This document shows positions 51,780 through 64,000 of a DNA stretch of 64,000 nucleotides, in pieces. Under the pieces are notes generated by a model. It worked only from the letters and a program-made list of their open reading frames with translations, ran no database searches and had not been told where the DNA came from. A program made the translations under genes and the position numbers. The stretch comes from Tubulanus polymorphus (taxonomy: Eukaryota; Nemertea; Palaeonemertea; Tubulaniformes; Tubulanidae): positions 10,044,501-10,108,500 of the forward strand of contig NC_134035.1 of assembly GCF_964204645.1 (NCBI RefSeq), written 5' to 3'. Numbering within the stretch: the stretch's first letter is position 1; each line of letters opens with the position of its first letter.

Positions 51780-54700
51780 ATCTCCGCACTACTTTATTGA
51801 AGCTCTGTGGCCGGTAGTAAATTGAAATATAGTTAGGCAATGATTGCTTGAATATTTACAATATTAGACGAAACGATTGAGTGAGGTCCCTTAAATATTC
51901 TTTGGTCTGATAATTAAAATGTAGATTGGTCAGTTATTAATTAAACGATTTTGTAAGTATGTACAATTAAGGTAAATTCAATATCTTATGTGACATTTGA
52001 AATTTTTCAAATGTACCGTATATATTTCAGGCCTCATATGACTATTGTTTAACTGACAATCAAGATATAGATAAGACAATTTACTAATTAACCAATCGCT
52101 TAGATATAAGCAATCATTCAATATCTTATAATGTTTGATGAAAAATTCTTCTGGTGTAGATATTTTAGGGCCCCATATACATTAAGGCTGGCTTTACTTG
52201 TTAAGATATATATGAATTAAACTTTATCGTCAGTTAATAGATTTTTTTACAAATAATATATTGATACATATGTCATTTATATGTCATTTATAAACATTCA
52301 GGCACTTCACAGTATATATTATATTCTGCTTTACCCATTGCATTAATGAATTTCTGGGGGAAAGATGTATAAAATAGTGTCTAGGGCGTATCGAGATCTG
52401 GTGTAATATACATGGGGAAAACTATGGACTGCGGGTCTTTTAGAAACTGTGATTAGGTCTCAGCACTTTGACAAATCTAGAATAAAACAAAGCTTTAATT
52501 GGTTCAAATCATTCCCGAAAGCCATACTCTGTGCCTTGTTTTGAGCTATGATTATTGTTTAACTGACAATTATCATATATAGCTAGGAAAAATTGCTCAT
52601 TAACCAATGGCTTAGATCCACAATTAAGATGGATTCAATATTTCTAAGATCAAAAACTATTTATACTGTATGTAATAAAGGTCCATAATATAAATGTCGT
52701 AAAAATGAATCTTTAAATATAGCTGATAAATGTACGAGCACATCTGAATCAGTCTCATCGACTGATCAGTACTTCCATCTCCAACGTGCTGGTCATGTTC
52801 TTCACAATTGCAAAAATTTACCTAAACCTAACTGATTCATCTAAAAGCCATACTGTGTGTCAAGTTACGCATAAAAGATATTGTTTAACTGACAATTAGA
52901 ATCAAAGGTGAATAACTCATTAATGTATTACTATAAGATATCTATGATTTAGGTAAATTCAATATTTTATGTGAAATTGTTTTTAATTCAGGTCCATGGA
53001 CATTTAAAATGTAGCTGATACATCTGTATCTGATCACATTTATTTATCTGTATCTAGTGAACCTATTGTGTCTTCATACAGCTGTATTAGTTTTGATGCA
53101 TATTGCCAAAATCATTTAACGCAGATTTACTTCCGATCGAAGGGAGATAAAACAAATCTGTATGTGCACAAATACATTCCTGAACTTGGAAGGGAGAATA
53201 TTTCAATTTCACTGTGTATGTCAGATTGAGAGCCTTATTCTGACAGGATATCCTAAACTTAGGTCTTATTCCTCTTGCTAATAGCTCTCTTTTACTAACC
53301 CCTCTCCTTCAAACTATTTTCTAGCATCATGACTCGCACCGCACCAGGGAGGTCCGGTCATAACAAGGTCTTTCGGTCCTTATACACAGTGTACTACTAT
53401 AAAAGGGAAATAAAGATTATATATTAATTCGGCTTTAAGGGAATTTCTAATTACCACTTAAATGTGCTTTTATCTTAATTTCTAATGAATTCATAATAGT
53501 GATGAATTCACCACATCTGACATTCTACTCATGTAGATTTACAGGCTCCATGTTCAACTGACTATTAAAATGTAGCTAGTATGATTACTAATTAACGGAT
53601 CACTTAGATATCTAGAAGATTAATTAAAATTAATTCAATGTAATGAATATAAGGGAAAATTAGTTAAAAAATAGTGCAGTGGATGAGATGACTGTATCTT
53701 GCAATGTCACCTGCGTCATAACTGGGCGACATGTGTGTGGAATCTGTTGAATCAGTTAGGTTTTGGGGAATTCTGTATTCATCAAACTAGATATCAAAAG
53801 CTCTGATGCAAAATAAGCATTTTGAAATAGTGATCAATCGAAACCAGATCTGAAATTCTCGTCGTGTAGAAATATCAAGCCCCGTATGAAATATTGTAAG
53901 AGACAATTTTAAATTTTAGCTAGGAAATTAATTGAGTGATTAGGTATCTAAGATGAAGATTAATTTAGCATCTTCATATAAGGTAAAAGTGCTCAAATCT
54001 AAACCGTAGGGGTTGATAAGTAAACTGTATAATCTAATTGGTTGATATCTAAAGAAAACAGGGTGTGTTTAAACTCTGTCTCTTAGGCGTGGGATTTATT
54101 GAATCTTTTTAGGCTTTGCAGAATTCTGGATTTGTCAAGGCGTTGGAATGGTTCAAGGTTTCTTAAATCTGTAGAACCATGTTGTCCAGGATCAGTGTGC
54201 TCAATGCTGGCAGCGCACTAATCAGTCAGTTTAAACAACATGATTACAAGATCATTGTATATATTAGGAGCAATATTTAGAGTTACTGAAATGGATTAGA
54301 ATACCATTAACTGGATACATCTGTGGGTACTAGAAAACAGAAGTTTATTAATTGACGATGGCGTTAATTTTATAATACAAACATAGTTTAGCTGACAATT
54401 GAAATGCATATAGGGAAACAGTACAAAAACAATTTGATCAGATTGATAATGCATTACTAAATTTGTTGTAACTCTGGTATTCCTAGAGATGACCATAGAT
54501 GCTTTAGTCGAATTGTTGTTAAACTACAATAATCAACCGTTGCTTAGATATCTAGAATATAGATGAATTACGATACGAGTTGAATTTCATATAAATATCA
54601 TTTAATAATTGACTATTATCAAAATCTACCTACCAGTCCACATTGCTGATCTTGACACATTAATTATGATCAGTGATATTCGAAAGGATTTTCTGCTCAC

Positions 54701-54900
54701 AAGATTCTGCTCTTTTTTCAGCTATACTACTAATCAGCTAGTCATAAAATGTACAAAATGAACTTCAACCTTGTAATATAGATATTCCAAATCTCGATGT
54801 ATTAAAATAGGCAGTCAACTTAATTGACCCCAATCAGTCGCTTGCCGGTTCAGACTGGTTGGAAGATTCATTGAATGAACCGGAACCGAATTTCCCAATT
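51780..54900. repeat. Very degenerate AT-rich repeat region
   Basis: A recurrent core, TTGTTTAACTGACAAT, is exact or nearly so at 52045, 52555 and 52881, with weaker forms near 53551 and 54385. It is followed at similar distance by phrases like ATTAACCAATNGCTTAGATAT and GGTAAATTCAATATCTTATG. Spacing is irregular (about 330-700 bp). No gene is seen. This is probably an old tandem family next to the ordered array on its right. Confidence 0.55.
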
Positions 54901-55162
54901 ATGTGCTCGGATTTAAAGAAAAAGAAATTTATGTAAAATCGACCGCCGATCACACAACTATATCTGTACTTCGATTTTCGATTTTGAAAAAACTTAAAAC
55001 TACAAAAAAATTAAATATTAGACAAAATTACGACCTTGTAAACTTTCGGACTATTTACATGAAAAAAATACCAAAGAAATGTAAACATTAGACAAAATTA
55101 TCTTAAACCTTGTAAACTTTCGGACTAGTTACACGAAAAAAAGAGCAAAGAAATGTAAAATT

Positions 55163-58100
55163 AGACAACCAACTTAGGAGATCTCACCGATAATGAACCC
55201 GGCAATCACAAAAGGTAACTTAATGTATTTGGAATTATTGCAATAAATTCTGAATGAAATATTTTGTCATTACAGGATATCTATTTTTGATCATTGCAGC
55301 TAAATTTCAACTATGAGAAAGAACCTAGCTTGAGAACAAACTACTCTGCCAAAATCGACCAACTTGCACAGCGCACAGATGGAGCCAACAGAATCGAACT
55401 CATTAACGCTCGAACTTTAGATGATCCACACCGATAACGAACCAAGCAATCATAAAAGGTAACTTGATATACATGAAATTATTACGATTAATTCTTATTG
55501 AAATATTTTGTCATTAAAGGATATCTTCTTTTGATCATTGCAGCTAAATTTCAACTATGCGAAAAAACCCAGTTTGAGAACAACTATTAGTCAAAAATCG
55601 ACCAACTTGAACGGCGCACAGCTAACTAGGATCGAACTCATTAACCAATCAACTAATAAGATAATCGCCAATAATGAAACCAGCAATCATAAAAGGTAAC
55701 TTGATATACATGGAATTATTACGATTAATTCTCATTGAAATATTTTGTCATTAAAGGATATCTTCTTTTGATCATTGCAGCTAAATTTCAACTATGCGAA
55801 AAAACCCAGTTTGAGAACAACTACTCGTCAAAAATCGACCAACTTGAACAGCGCACAGCCAACTAGGATCGAACTCATTAACCAATGAACTAATAAGATA
55901 ATCGCCGATAATGAAACCAGCAATCATAAAAGGTAACTTGATATACATGGAATTATTACAATTAATTCTTATTGAAATATTTTGTCGTTACAGGATATCT
56001 TCTTTTGATCATTGCAGCTAAATTTGAACTATAAGAAAAAAACCCAGCTTGAGATCAACTACTTGTCCAAAATCGACCAACTGGAACAGCGCACAGATGA
56101 GGCCAACAGAATCGAACTCATTAACCCAGCAACTTTAGATGATCCACACCGATAACGAACCAAGCAATCATAAAAGGTAACTTGATATTGATGCAATTAT
56201 TACGATTAATTCTTATTGAAATATTTTGTCATTAAAGATTATCTTCTTTTGATCGTTGCAGCTAAATTTCAACTATGCGAAAAAACCAAGTTTGAGAACA
56301 ACCACTCGTCAAAAATTGACCAACTTGAACGGCGCACAGCCAACTAGGATCGAACTCTTTAACCAATCGACTAATAAGATAATCGCCGATAATGAAACCA
56401 GCCATCATAAAAGGTAACTTGATATACATGGAATTATTACGATTAATTCTCATTGAAATATTTTGTCATTAAACGATATCTTCTTTTGATCATTGCAGCT
56501 AAATTTCAACTATGAGAAAAAACCCAGCTTGAGAACAACTACTCGCCCAAAATCGACCAACTGGTACAGCACACAGATGAGGCCAACAGAATCGAACTTA
56601 TTAACCCACCAACTTTACATGATCCACATCGATAACGAGCCAAGCAATCATAAAAGGTAACTTGATATACATGAAATTATTACGATTAATTCTTATTGAA
56701 ATATTTTGTCATTAAAGGATATCTTCTTTTGATCATTGCAGCTAAATTTCAACTATGCGAAAAAACCAAGTTTGAGAACAACCACTCGTCAAAAATTGAC
56801 CAACTTGAACGGCGCACAGCCAACTAGGATCGAACTCTTTAACCAATCGACTAATAAGATAATCGCCGATAATGAAACCAGCCATCATAAAAGGTAACTT
56901 GATATACATGGAATTATTACGATTAATTCTTATTGAAATATTTTGTCATTAAAGGATATCTTCTTTTGATCATTGCAGCTAAATTTCAACTATGCGAAAA
57001 AACCCAGTTTGAGAACAACTACTAGTCAAAAATCGACCAACTTGAACGGTGCACAGCTAACTAGGATCGAACTCATTAACCAATCAACTAATAAGATAAT
57101 CGCCGATAATGAAACCAGCAATCATAAAAGGTAACTTGATATACATGGAATTATTACGATTAATTCTCATTGAAATATTTTGTCATTAAAGGATATCTTC
57201 TTTTGATCATTGCAGCTAAATTTCAACTATGCGAAAAAACCCAGTTTGAGAACAACTACTCGTCAAAAATCGACCAACTTGAACGGCGGGCAGATAACTA
57301 GGATCGAACTCATTAACTAATCGACTAATAAGATAATCGCCGATAAAGAAACCAGCCATCATAAAAGGTAACTTGATACACATGGAATTATTACGATTAA
57401 TTCTTATTGAAATATTTTGTCATCAAAGGATATCTTCTTTTGATCATTGCAGCTAAATTTGAACTATAAGAAAAAAACCCAGCTTGAGATCAACTACTTG
57501 TCCAAAATCGACCAACTTGAACAGCGCACAGATGAGGCCAACAGAATCGAACTCATTAACCCAGCAACTTTAGATGATCCACACCGATAACGAACCAAGC
57601 AATCATAAAAGGTAACTTGATATTGATGCAATTATTACGATTAATTCTTATTGAAATATTTTGTCATTAAAGATTATCTTCTTTTGATCGTTGCAGCTAA
57701 ATTTCAACTATGCGAAAAAACCAAGTTTGAGAACAACCACTCGTCAAAAATTGACCAACTTGAACGGCGCACAGCCAACTAGGATCGAACTCTTTAACCA
57801 ATCGACTAATAAGATAATCGCCGATAATGAAACCAGCCATCATAAAAGGTAACTTGATATACATGGAATTATTACAATTAATTCTCATTGAAATATTTTG
57901 TCATTTAACGATATCTTCTTTTGATCATTGCAGCTAAATTTCAACTATGAGAAAAACCCAGCTTGAGAACAACTACTCGCCCAAAATCGACCAACTGGTA
58001 CAGCACACAGATGAGGCCAACAGAATCGAACTTATTAACCCACCAACTTTACATGATCCACATCGATAACGAGCCAAGCAATCATAAAAGGTAACTTGAT

Positions 58101-60690
58101 ATACATGAAATTATGACGATTAATTCTTATTGAAATATTTTGTCATTAAAGGATATCTTCTTTTGATCATTGCAGCTAAATTTCAACTATGAGAAAAAAC
58201 CCAGCTTGAGAACAACTACTCGCCCAAAATCGACCAACTGGTACAGCACACAGATGAGGCCAACAGAATCGAACTTATTAACCCACCAACTTTACATGAT
58301 CCACATCGATAACGAGCCAAGCAATCATAAAAGGTAACTCGATATACATGGAATTATTACGATTAATTCTTATTGAAATATTTTGTCATTAAAGGATATC
58401 TTCTTTTGATCATTGCAGCTAAATTTGAACTATGCGAAAAAACCCAGTTTGAGAACAACTACTCGTCAAAAATCGACCAACTTGAACGGCGCACAGCCAA
58501 CTAGGATCGAACTCATTAACCAATGAACTAATAAGATAATCGCCGATAACGAACCAAGCAATCATAAAAGGTAACTTGATATACATGAAATTATTACGAT
58601 TAATTCTTATTGAAATATTTTGTCATTAAAGGATATCTTCTTTTGATCATTGCAGCTAAATTTCAACTATGCAAAAAAAACCCAGTTTGAGAGCAACTAC
58701 TCGTCAAAAATCGACCAACTTGAACGGCGCACAGATAACTAGGATCGAACTCATTAACCGATCAACTAATAAGATAATCGCCTATAATGAAACCAGCCAT
58801 CATAAAAGGTAACTTGATATACATGGAATTATTACGATTAATTCTTATTGAAATATTTCGTCATTAAAGGATATCTTCTTTTAATCATTGCAGCTGAATT
58901 TCGACTATGAGAAAAAACCCAGCTAGAAAACAACTACTCGCTTAAAATCAACCAACTTGAACAGTAAACAGATAAGGCCAACAGAATCGAACTCATTTTA
59001 CCAACCAACTAATAAGATAATTGCCGATAACAAACCCCGCAATCATAAAAGGTAACTTGATATACATGAAATTATTACAATTAATTCTTATTGAAATATT
59101 TTGTCATAACAGGATATCTTCTTTTAATCATTGCAGCTAAATTTCAACTATGTGAAAAAACCCAGTTTGAGAACAACTACTAGTCAAAAATCGACCAACT
59201 TGAACGGCGCTCTGCCAACTAGGATTGAACTCATTAACCAATCAACTAATAAGATAATCGCCAATAACGAACCAAGCAATCATAAAAGGTAACTTGATAT
59301 ACATGGAATTATTACGATTAATTCTTATTGAAATATTTTGTCATTACAGAATATCTTCTTTTAATCATTGCAGCTAAATTTCAACAATGCGAAAAAACCC
59401 AGTTTGAGAACAACTACTCGTCAAAAATCGACCAACTTGAACGGCGCACAGATAACTAGGATCGAACTCATTAACTAATCGACTAATAAGATAATCGCCG
59501 ATAAAGAAACCAGCCATCATAAAAGGTTACTTGATACACATGGAATTATTACGATTAATTCTTATTGAAATATTTTGTCATCAAAGGATATCTTCTTTTG
59601 ATCATTGCAGCTAAATTTCAACTATGCGAAAAAACCCAGTTTGAGAACTACTACTCGTCAAAAATCGACCAACTTGAACAGCGCACAGATGAGGCCAACA
59701 GAATCGAACTCATTAACGCGCAAACTTTAGATGATCCACGCCGATAACGAACCAAGCACAGCCAACTAGGATCGAACTCATTAACCAATCAACTAATAAG
59801 ATAATCGCCGATTATGAAACCAGCAATCATAAAAGGTAACTTGATACACATGGAATTATTACAATTAATTCTTATTGAAATATTTTGTCATTAAAGGATA
59901 TCTATTTTTGATCATTGCAGCTAAATTTCAACTATGAGAAAGAACCCAGCTTGAGAACAACTACTCTGCCAAAATCGACCAACTTGAACAGCGCACAGAT
60001 GGAGCCAACAGAATCGAACTCATTAACCCAGCAACTTTAGATGATCCACACCGATAACGAACCAAGCAATCATAAAAGGTAACTTGATATTGATGAAATT
60101 ATTATGATTAATTCTTATTGAAATATTTTGTCATTAAAGATTATCTTTTTAATCATTGCAGCTAAATTTCAACTATGCGAAAAAACCAAGTTTGAGAACA
60201 ACCACTCGTCAAAAATTGACCAACTTGAACGGCGCACAGCCAACTAGGATCGAACTCTTTAACCAATCGACTAATAAGATAATCGCCGATAATGAAACCA
60301 GCCATCATAAAAGGTAACTTGATATACATGGAATTATTACGATTAATTCTTATTGAAATATTTTGTCATTAAAGGATATCTTCTTTTGATCATTGCAGCT
60401 AAATTTCAACTATGCGAAAAAACCCAGTTTGAGAACAACTACTAGTCAAAAATCGACCAACTTGAACGGCGCACAGCTAACTAGGATCGAACTCATTAAC
60501 CAATCAACTAATAAGATAATCGCCGATAATGAAACCAGCTATCATAAAAGGTAACTTGATATACATGGAATTATTACGATTAATTCTCATTGAAATATTT
60601 TGTTATTAAAGGATATCTTCTTTTAATCATTGCAGCTAAATATCAACTGCGAGAAAAAACCCAGCTTGAGATCAACTACTCATCGGAAAA
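55163..60690 (+). repeat. Tandem array of about 23 exon-intron-like monomers
   Basis: Acceptor-like TTGCAG ends lie at 55299, 55543, 55780, 56017, 56261, 56498, 56741, 56978, 57215, 57452, 57696, 57933, 58175, 58418, 58655, 58893, 59136, 59373, 59610, 59920, 60161, 60398 and 60635. Most steps are 237 or 241-244 bp. Each monomer has an 85-bp segment from GTAACTTGAT to TTGATCATTGCAG, laid out like a mini-intron, then an exon-like part of about 152 or 158 bp. Its frame gives KFQLCEKTQFENNYSSKIDQ, then LEQRTDEANRIELIN. Type A monomers end TLDDPHR and a stop. Type B have lost bases (ACAGCCAACTAGG) but, in another frame, run open from RIELINQSTNKIIADNETSN to the donor. The 5' end is a partial unit. 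Confidence 0.9.
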
Positions 60691-61488
60691 TCTACACGTA
60701 GATACTGATTGACCCATTTGCTGATGAAAACTGCAGAAGCCCAGACGGGAAGTTGAGGAGCCAGCAACAGAAATCACTCAACGATGGATTCTTCTACAAA
60801 CGGTGGTTGATTTCTATAAAATATTTTATCAGGAGCAGTAGAGAATATAGTGAATCTTATAAACATTGATTCAACCGACAAAGCTAATGGATTATCTCAT
60901 TAACACTGATTCAGGATAAGCACTGTTTTAAAAGCAGCAAAGACAATAGTGTATCTTATTAGGATCAGCATTAACAATAGCGCATCTTATAAACACTGAG
61001 ATACAGGAGCGGCAAAGACAATAGCGGATTTCTGTCGTAAAGTATTGATTTTTTTACTTATCACCCTTTTTCAAACCAGTCTGATATAGTTATATATATA
61101 TATGTTTTAAAGGAAATTATTTTATAATGTTTAATGCAATGTTAGAGTCTAATAAAAGCTAAGCTCCATTAATTCACGATATTGGTATTCGATCCTTGGT
61201 TGATAGAGAAGTCAAGTTAGGTTAGTCACTATGGGTAAATGGTTGCGTCGAGCACCTTGTTTGGGCTGCAGGTCTGATGAGTTAACTCCTAAACTGAGAT
61301 ATAGTTTCAACATGATATTGTGACTTTAATCTTTTAACTTTACCATAGTTGAAATAGTCAACTATGGCTATTTGTCCGTGTAGGTATCACATAATTAGGA
61401 AACAGAACATAACGTTAGGCCAGTGTTGATGTACAAATATTAAGTATTTGCTGAATTGTAGATGTATTTATTTGATGGATTTATATTT
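60691..61488. other. Non-coding flank of the array with short degenerate repeats
   Basis: At about 60834-61040 a phrase like GGCAAAGACAATAGCG plus ATCTTATAAACACTGA occurs about four times with changes. The rest has no recognisable content. Confidence 0.45.
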
Positions 61489-61794
61489 TCAAAGGCCCAT
61501 GTAACTGATTTCACAATTTGAATCGTACATGTCGATTTTCAAATCGAGTTTTAACTTTGAGCCTCCATCAATCTGTTTGATGATCATCGCTACGTATTTA
61601 AAATCAAAAGCTTTATTTGAAAGGAGACCATTATTTACATTTGAGAGGTAAAGCTTGGAATAACAAGGCATAAAGTTATTGCTAGGACTAATTTTTAACG
61701 TTTTAACAATGTTTATAGCTGTTTGAACTTCTTTTATTGTAATGGGTAAATCCATATCACGTGATGGCTCTCGTGAATTATCACTTAGCTTCAA
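61489..61794 (-). pseudogene. Possible LINE fragment
   Basis: An open frame of 101 residues has DLPITIKEVQTAINIVKTLK followed by SPSNNFMP, which resembles the segment before the first palm motif of non-LTR reverse transcriptases (ITxxEVxxAIxxLKxxKSPGxD). The rest shows no reverse-transcriptase motif. Weak call; an unrelated open frame is possible. Confidence 0.3.
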
Positions 61795-64000
61795 ATTGGG
61801 TGTATAATGATTATCAAGGAGTGGCAGTGAATCGGTAGTGCGTTTCTAAAATGGGCCCAGAAACTTTACAGTGAAAAAATGCCTGCAGTTGTAAATAGAG
61901 GAGTATAAATAATACATAATACAAATTACAAGTACATAAATTAATATAAAAATAAATAGAAAAAAACCAATAAATAATAAGTAGTAAATAATACAAAATA
62001 CAAATACATACATAAATAGATAATATTAAATAATAGATAAAAATAATAAACAACAATAGAAACAAACAACAAATTAATATTCTATTTACATGAAAAGGCA
62101 TTTTTTCAAATATTTATCAACAAGGTTATTCATTTATGGAACAACCTTCCCTAAGTATAGCGAAAACCCTAGATCTTTTCTGTTGTTATTCAAAGCATTC
62201 TATCGGACTCAGTTATTGTAATGAACAAAACAAATAACCATAAACCTTAACTAAAGCAAACACACTTAAAAAAATAACTGATATGATAGAATGCTTTGAA
62301 TAACTGTGATGAAAGATCGACCGTCCTTTCAACTAGCCGCGCTTAATCACTGCTGTGACCGATGATTGTTATGCGGGAGTAGACTTACTATCTAAAATCT
62401 GGTACATACATTTTACTTTTTAGAAAGAATGTAAAACAGCTATAAACTTACGTTATTGATGTTATTGATTAGTTACCGATTGTATGATTATGTTGATGTT
62501 TTCGAAGCTGCCAGAAAAAAAACACCAGAATACTTAGTATTTAATGCCAAGGTGCTTGGACATCTTTAAGTAAGGGCAAAGTAGGCAAAATTATAGTTTT
62601 CTAGCGAAAGTTATGATTAGTTGATTTCCAGAGTTAATCTGTATGTTCCATCTCTAGTTTTAATGCTTTATGTTGGAAACTGTTATTGTAACACAGTTCG
62701 CATGTTTGGTAATTAGGAACTTGCATGATGATTCCTCGATTAAGATATTATTGTTGTGTGAATACAACGATGTACATTTTCATCATTCATGTTGAAACTT
62801 TTTAGTTGTTAATTTCTATAGCAACAATTCCACTGTGGTGCTTTTCAGTGGTTCATAAAATACTGATTTAATTAGCAGGAGCATAGAATAGAAGGAGCAG
62901 TTTCTTGATAGGCTAACTCCAGGATACAGTGCTAATTGGTCAATTGTCCTAGCTTTGTTTTGATTATCAGTTTAACCACAACTGTGTGTGGCCTGTAATA
63001 TCTGGACAAGAAGAATTTCTGATCTTTATATAGAGTTGTATTCATATCTACTATCAAGTTGAATAATATAATTAAGAAGTTGCCGTAGCTTCGTCAGTCA
63101 AACGATATTTATATGAAGATACTCGATTTATCTTAAATCATTACGAAGAAAAACCTTTATAATAGTTTGCAGGGTTTGATCTAAGGAATAAATGCCACTT
63201 GACCTTGGGGCAAGCATATGTAATATCACTTGCCCCCTCAAAAATCAACTTGCCCTACATGAGTAGTCCGATTGAGACACAATCATCCCTTGCATCGAGT
63301 GGGATAAAAGCTTTGAGATATAGAATTACACAAACCCGGTGGACGAGTGATTGTGATAACCTACATGCCCTAATGAAAATATACTAGTCCCGGGGAATTG
63401 GACTAGTGCTTAAATCAGACCCTGCTTTGTTTCAAATGTAACATTTGTGAAATAAGTTGAGTTGATAATTAGAAATCTCTCAGACGAGGAAAATTTTGGC
63501 AATGTTTTCAGTTTTCTTGTAATAACTAAAGAATAATTAGTTTACTCTACGCTTTCCAGAGTGAGTGAATTTGTAGGTTTTATGTTGAACTGTTTTTTAA
63601 ATAACTCATTTAACGGGGTATAATTGTTGTGTAAGAATAAAATGATACATATGTTTCGTCATTCATACTGTGGTGCTCATCAATGCGTTCATAAAATACT
63701 ATTTTATTAAGGCCCTTATGGAAAATAGAGTAGCAAAATAGAGGAGCAGTCTCTTGATAAATGTGGATGACCAGTATTAATCAGTAGATTATGCTAGCTA
63801 TGGACTCTAAAACCATGGTTTAACAATGTCTATATGGGTTCTGAAATATCTGCACAAGATGCACCTCAAAATGTTAGTTATTGAATCTTAACTTAATTGT
63901 AGCAAAGCCATTAGTTATTAGTAATTGCCCTAGCTCTATTCAAATTGGCAGTTGAACAATATTTATATACTCGATTTATATACTCTTGCTGAATGCATAG
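61795..64000. other. Non-coding right end with an 850-900-bp degenerate duplication
   Basis: Sequence at about 62690-63000 is repeated in altered form at about 63610-63970. Shared landmarks: ATTGTTGTGTGAATA or ATTGTTGTGTAAGAATA, TCATTCATNNTG, TGTGGTGCT, GTTCATAAAATACT, AGGAGCAGT followed by CTTGATA, and CCTAGCTNTNTT. Near 62190-62295 the phrase AAAGCATTCTATC recurs inverted. No gene is seen. Confidence 0.45.

Noticed and set aside
56262-57888. Two identical-looking 63-residue minus-strand proteins
   Set aside because: Antisense frames of array monomers six units apart; their likeness comes from the repeat itself.
55163-60690. CRISPR array
   Set aside because: Eukaryotic context; units of about 240 bp diverge along their whole length, with no short repeat and unique spacer pattern.

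Overview
The window is nuclear DNA from an animal. Genes are split by short GT-AG introns, the base composition is AT-rich, and MITEs, LINE fragments and satellites are abundant. The recognisable proteins are metazoan (RIPOR/FAM65, PRMT1, PGP-type HAD phosphatases, rhodopsin-family GPCRs). An intronless, lineage-expanded GPCR pair and a Gly/Tyr/Ala-rich secreted protein fit a marine lophotrochozoan such as a mollusc. That placement is inference; no species was identified. Exon models were built by hand from homology, splice sites and reading phase.

Layout. 1-2.4 kb: non-coding. 2.5-11.2 kb: three tandem minus-strand genes for a PGP-like phosphatase (phosphoglycolate/glycerol-3-phosphate phosphatase family), seven exons each, with matching promoter blocks. 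12.5-17.1 kb: PRMT1 on the minus strand, ten exons. 17.1-19.0 kb: a divergent promoter region. 19.0-31.9 kb: a RIPOR gene on the plus strand, 17 coding exons, 904 residues, with introns full of MITEs and a long TA microsatellite. 32-38 kb: non-coding with several MITEs. 38.2-39.2 kb: a single-exon secreted Gly-rich protein on the minus strand, flanked by an inverted pair of a dispersed repeat. 41.4-46.0 kb: a duplicated block, each copy holding one intronless GPCR and a deleted LINE reverse-transcriptase remnant. 46.1-46.6 kb: a satellite with a 198-bp higher-order period carrying TCGAACCC boxes. 47.3-49.5 kb: a decayed TXNL1-like gene with thioredoxin and PITH domains. 50.9-51.2 kb: a LINE C-terminal remnant. 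51.8-54.6 kb: very degenerate AT-rich repeats.

55.16-60.69 kb is the most unusual part. It is a tandem array of about 23 monomers of 237 or 243-244 bp. Each monomer has an 85-bp GT...AG intron-like segment and an exon-like segment coding for a short polar, possibly coiled-coil peptide, now mostly interrupted. 60.7-64 kb is non-coding with further degenerate repeats and one possible LINE fragment.

The genes do not form one pathway. The window mainly records local duplication: PGP triplication, GPCR duplication and the exon-intron array, with decay visible in some copies.
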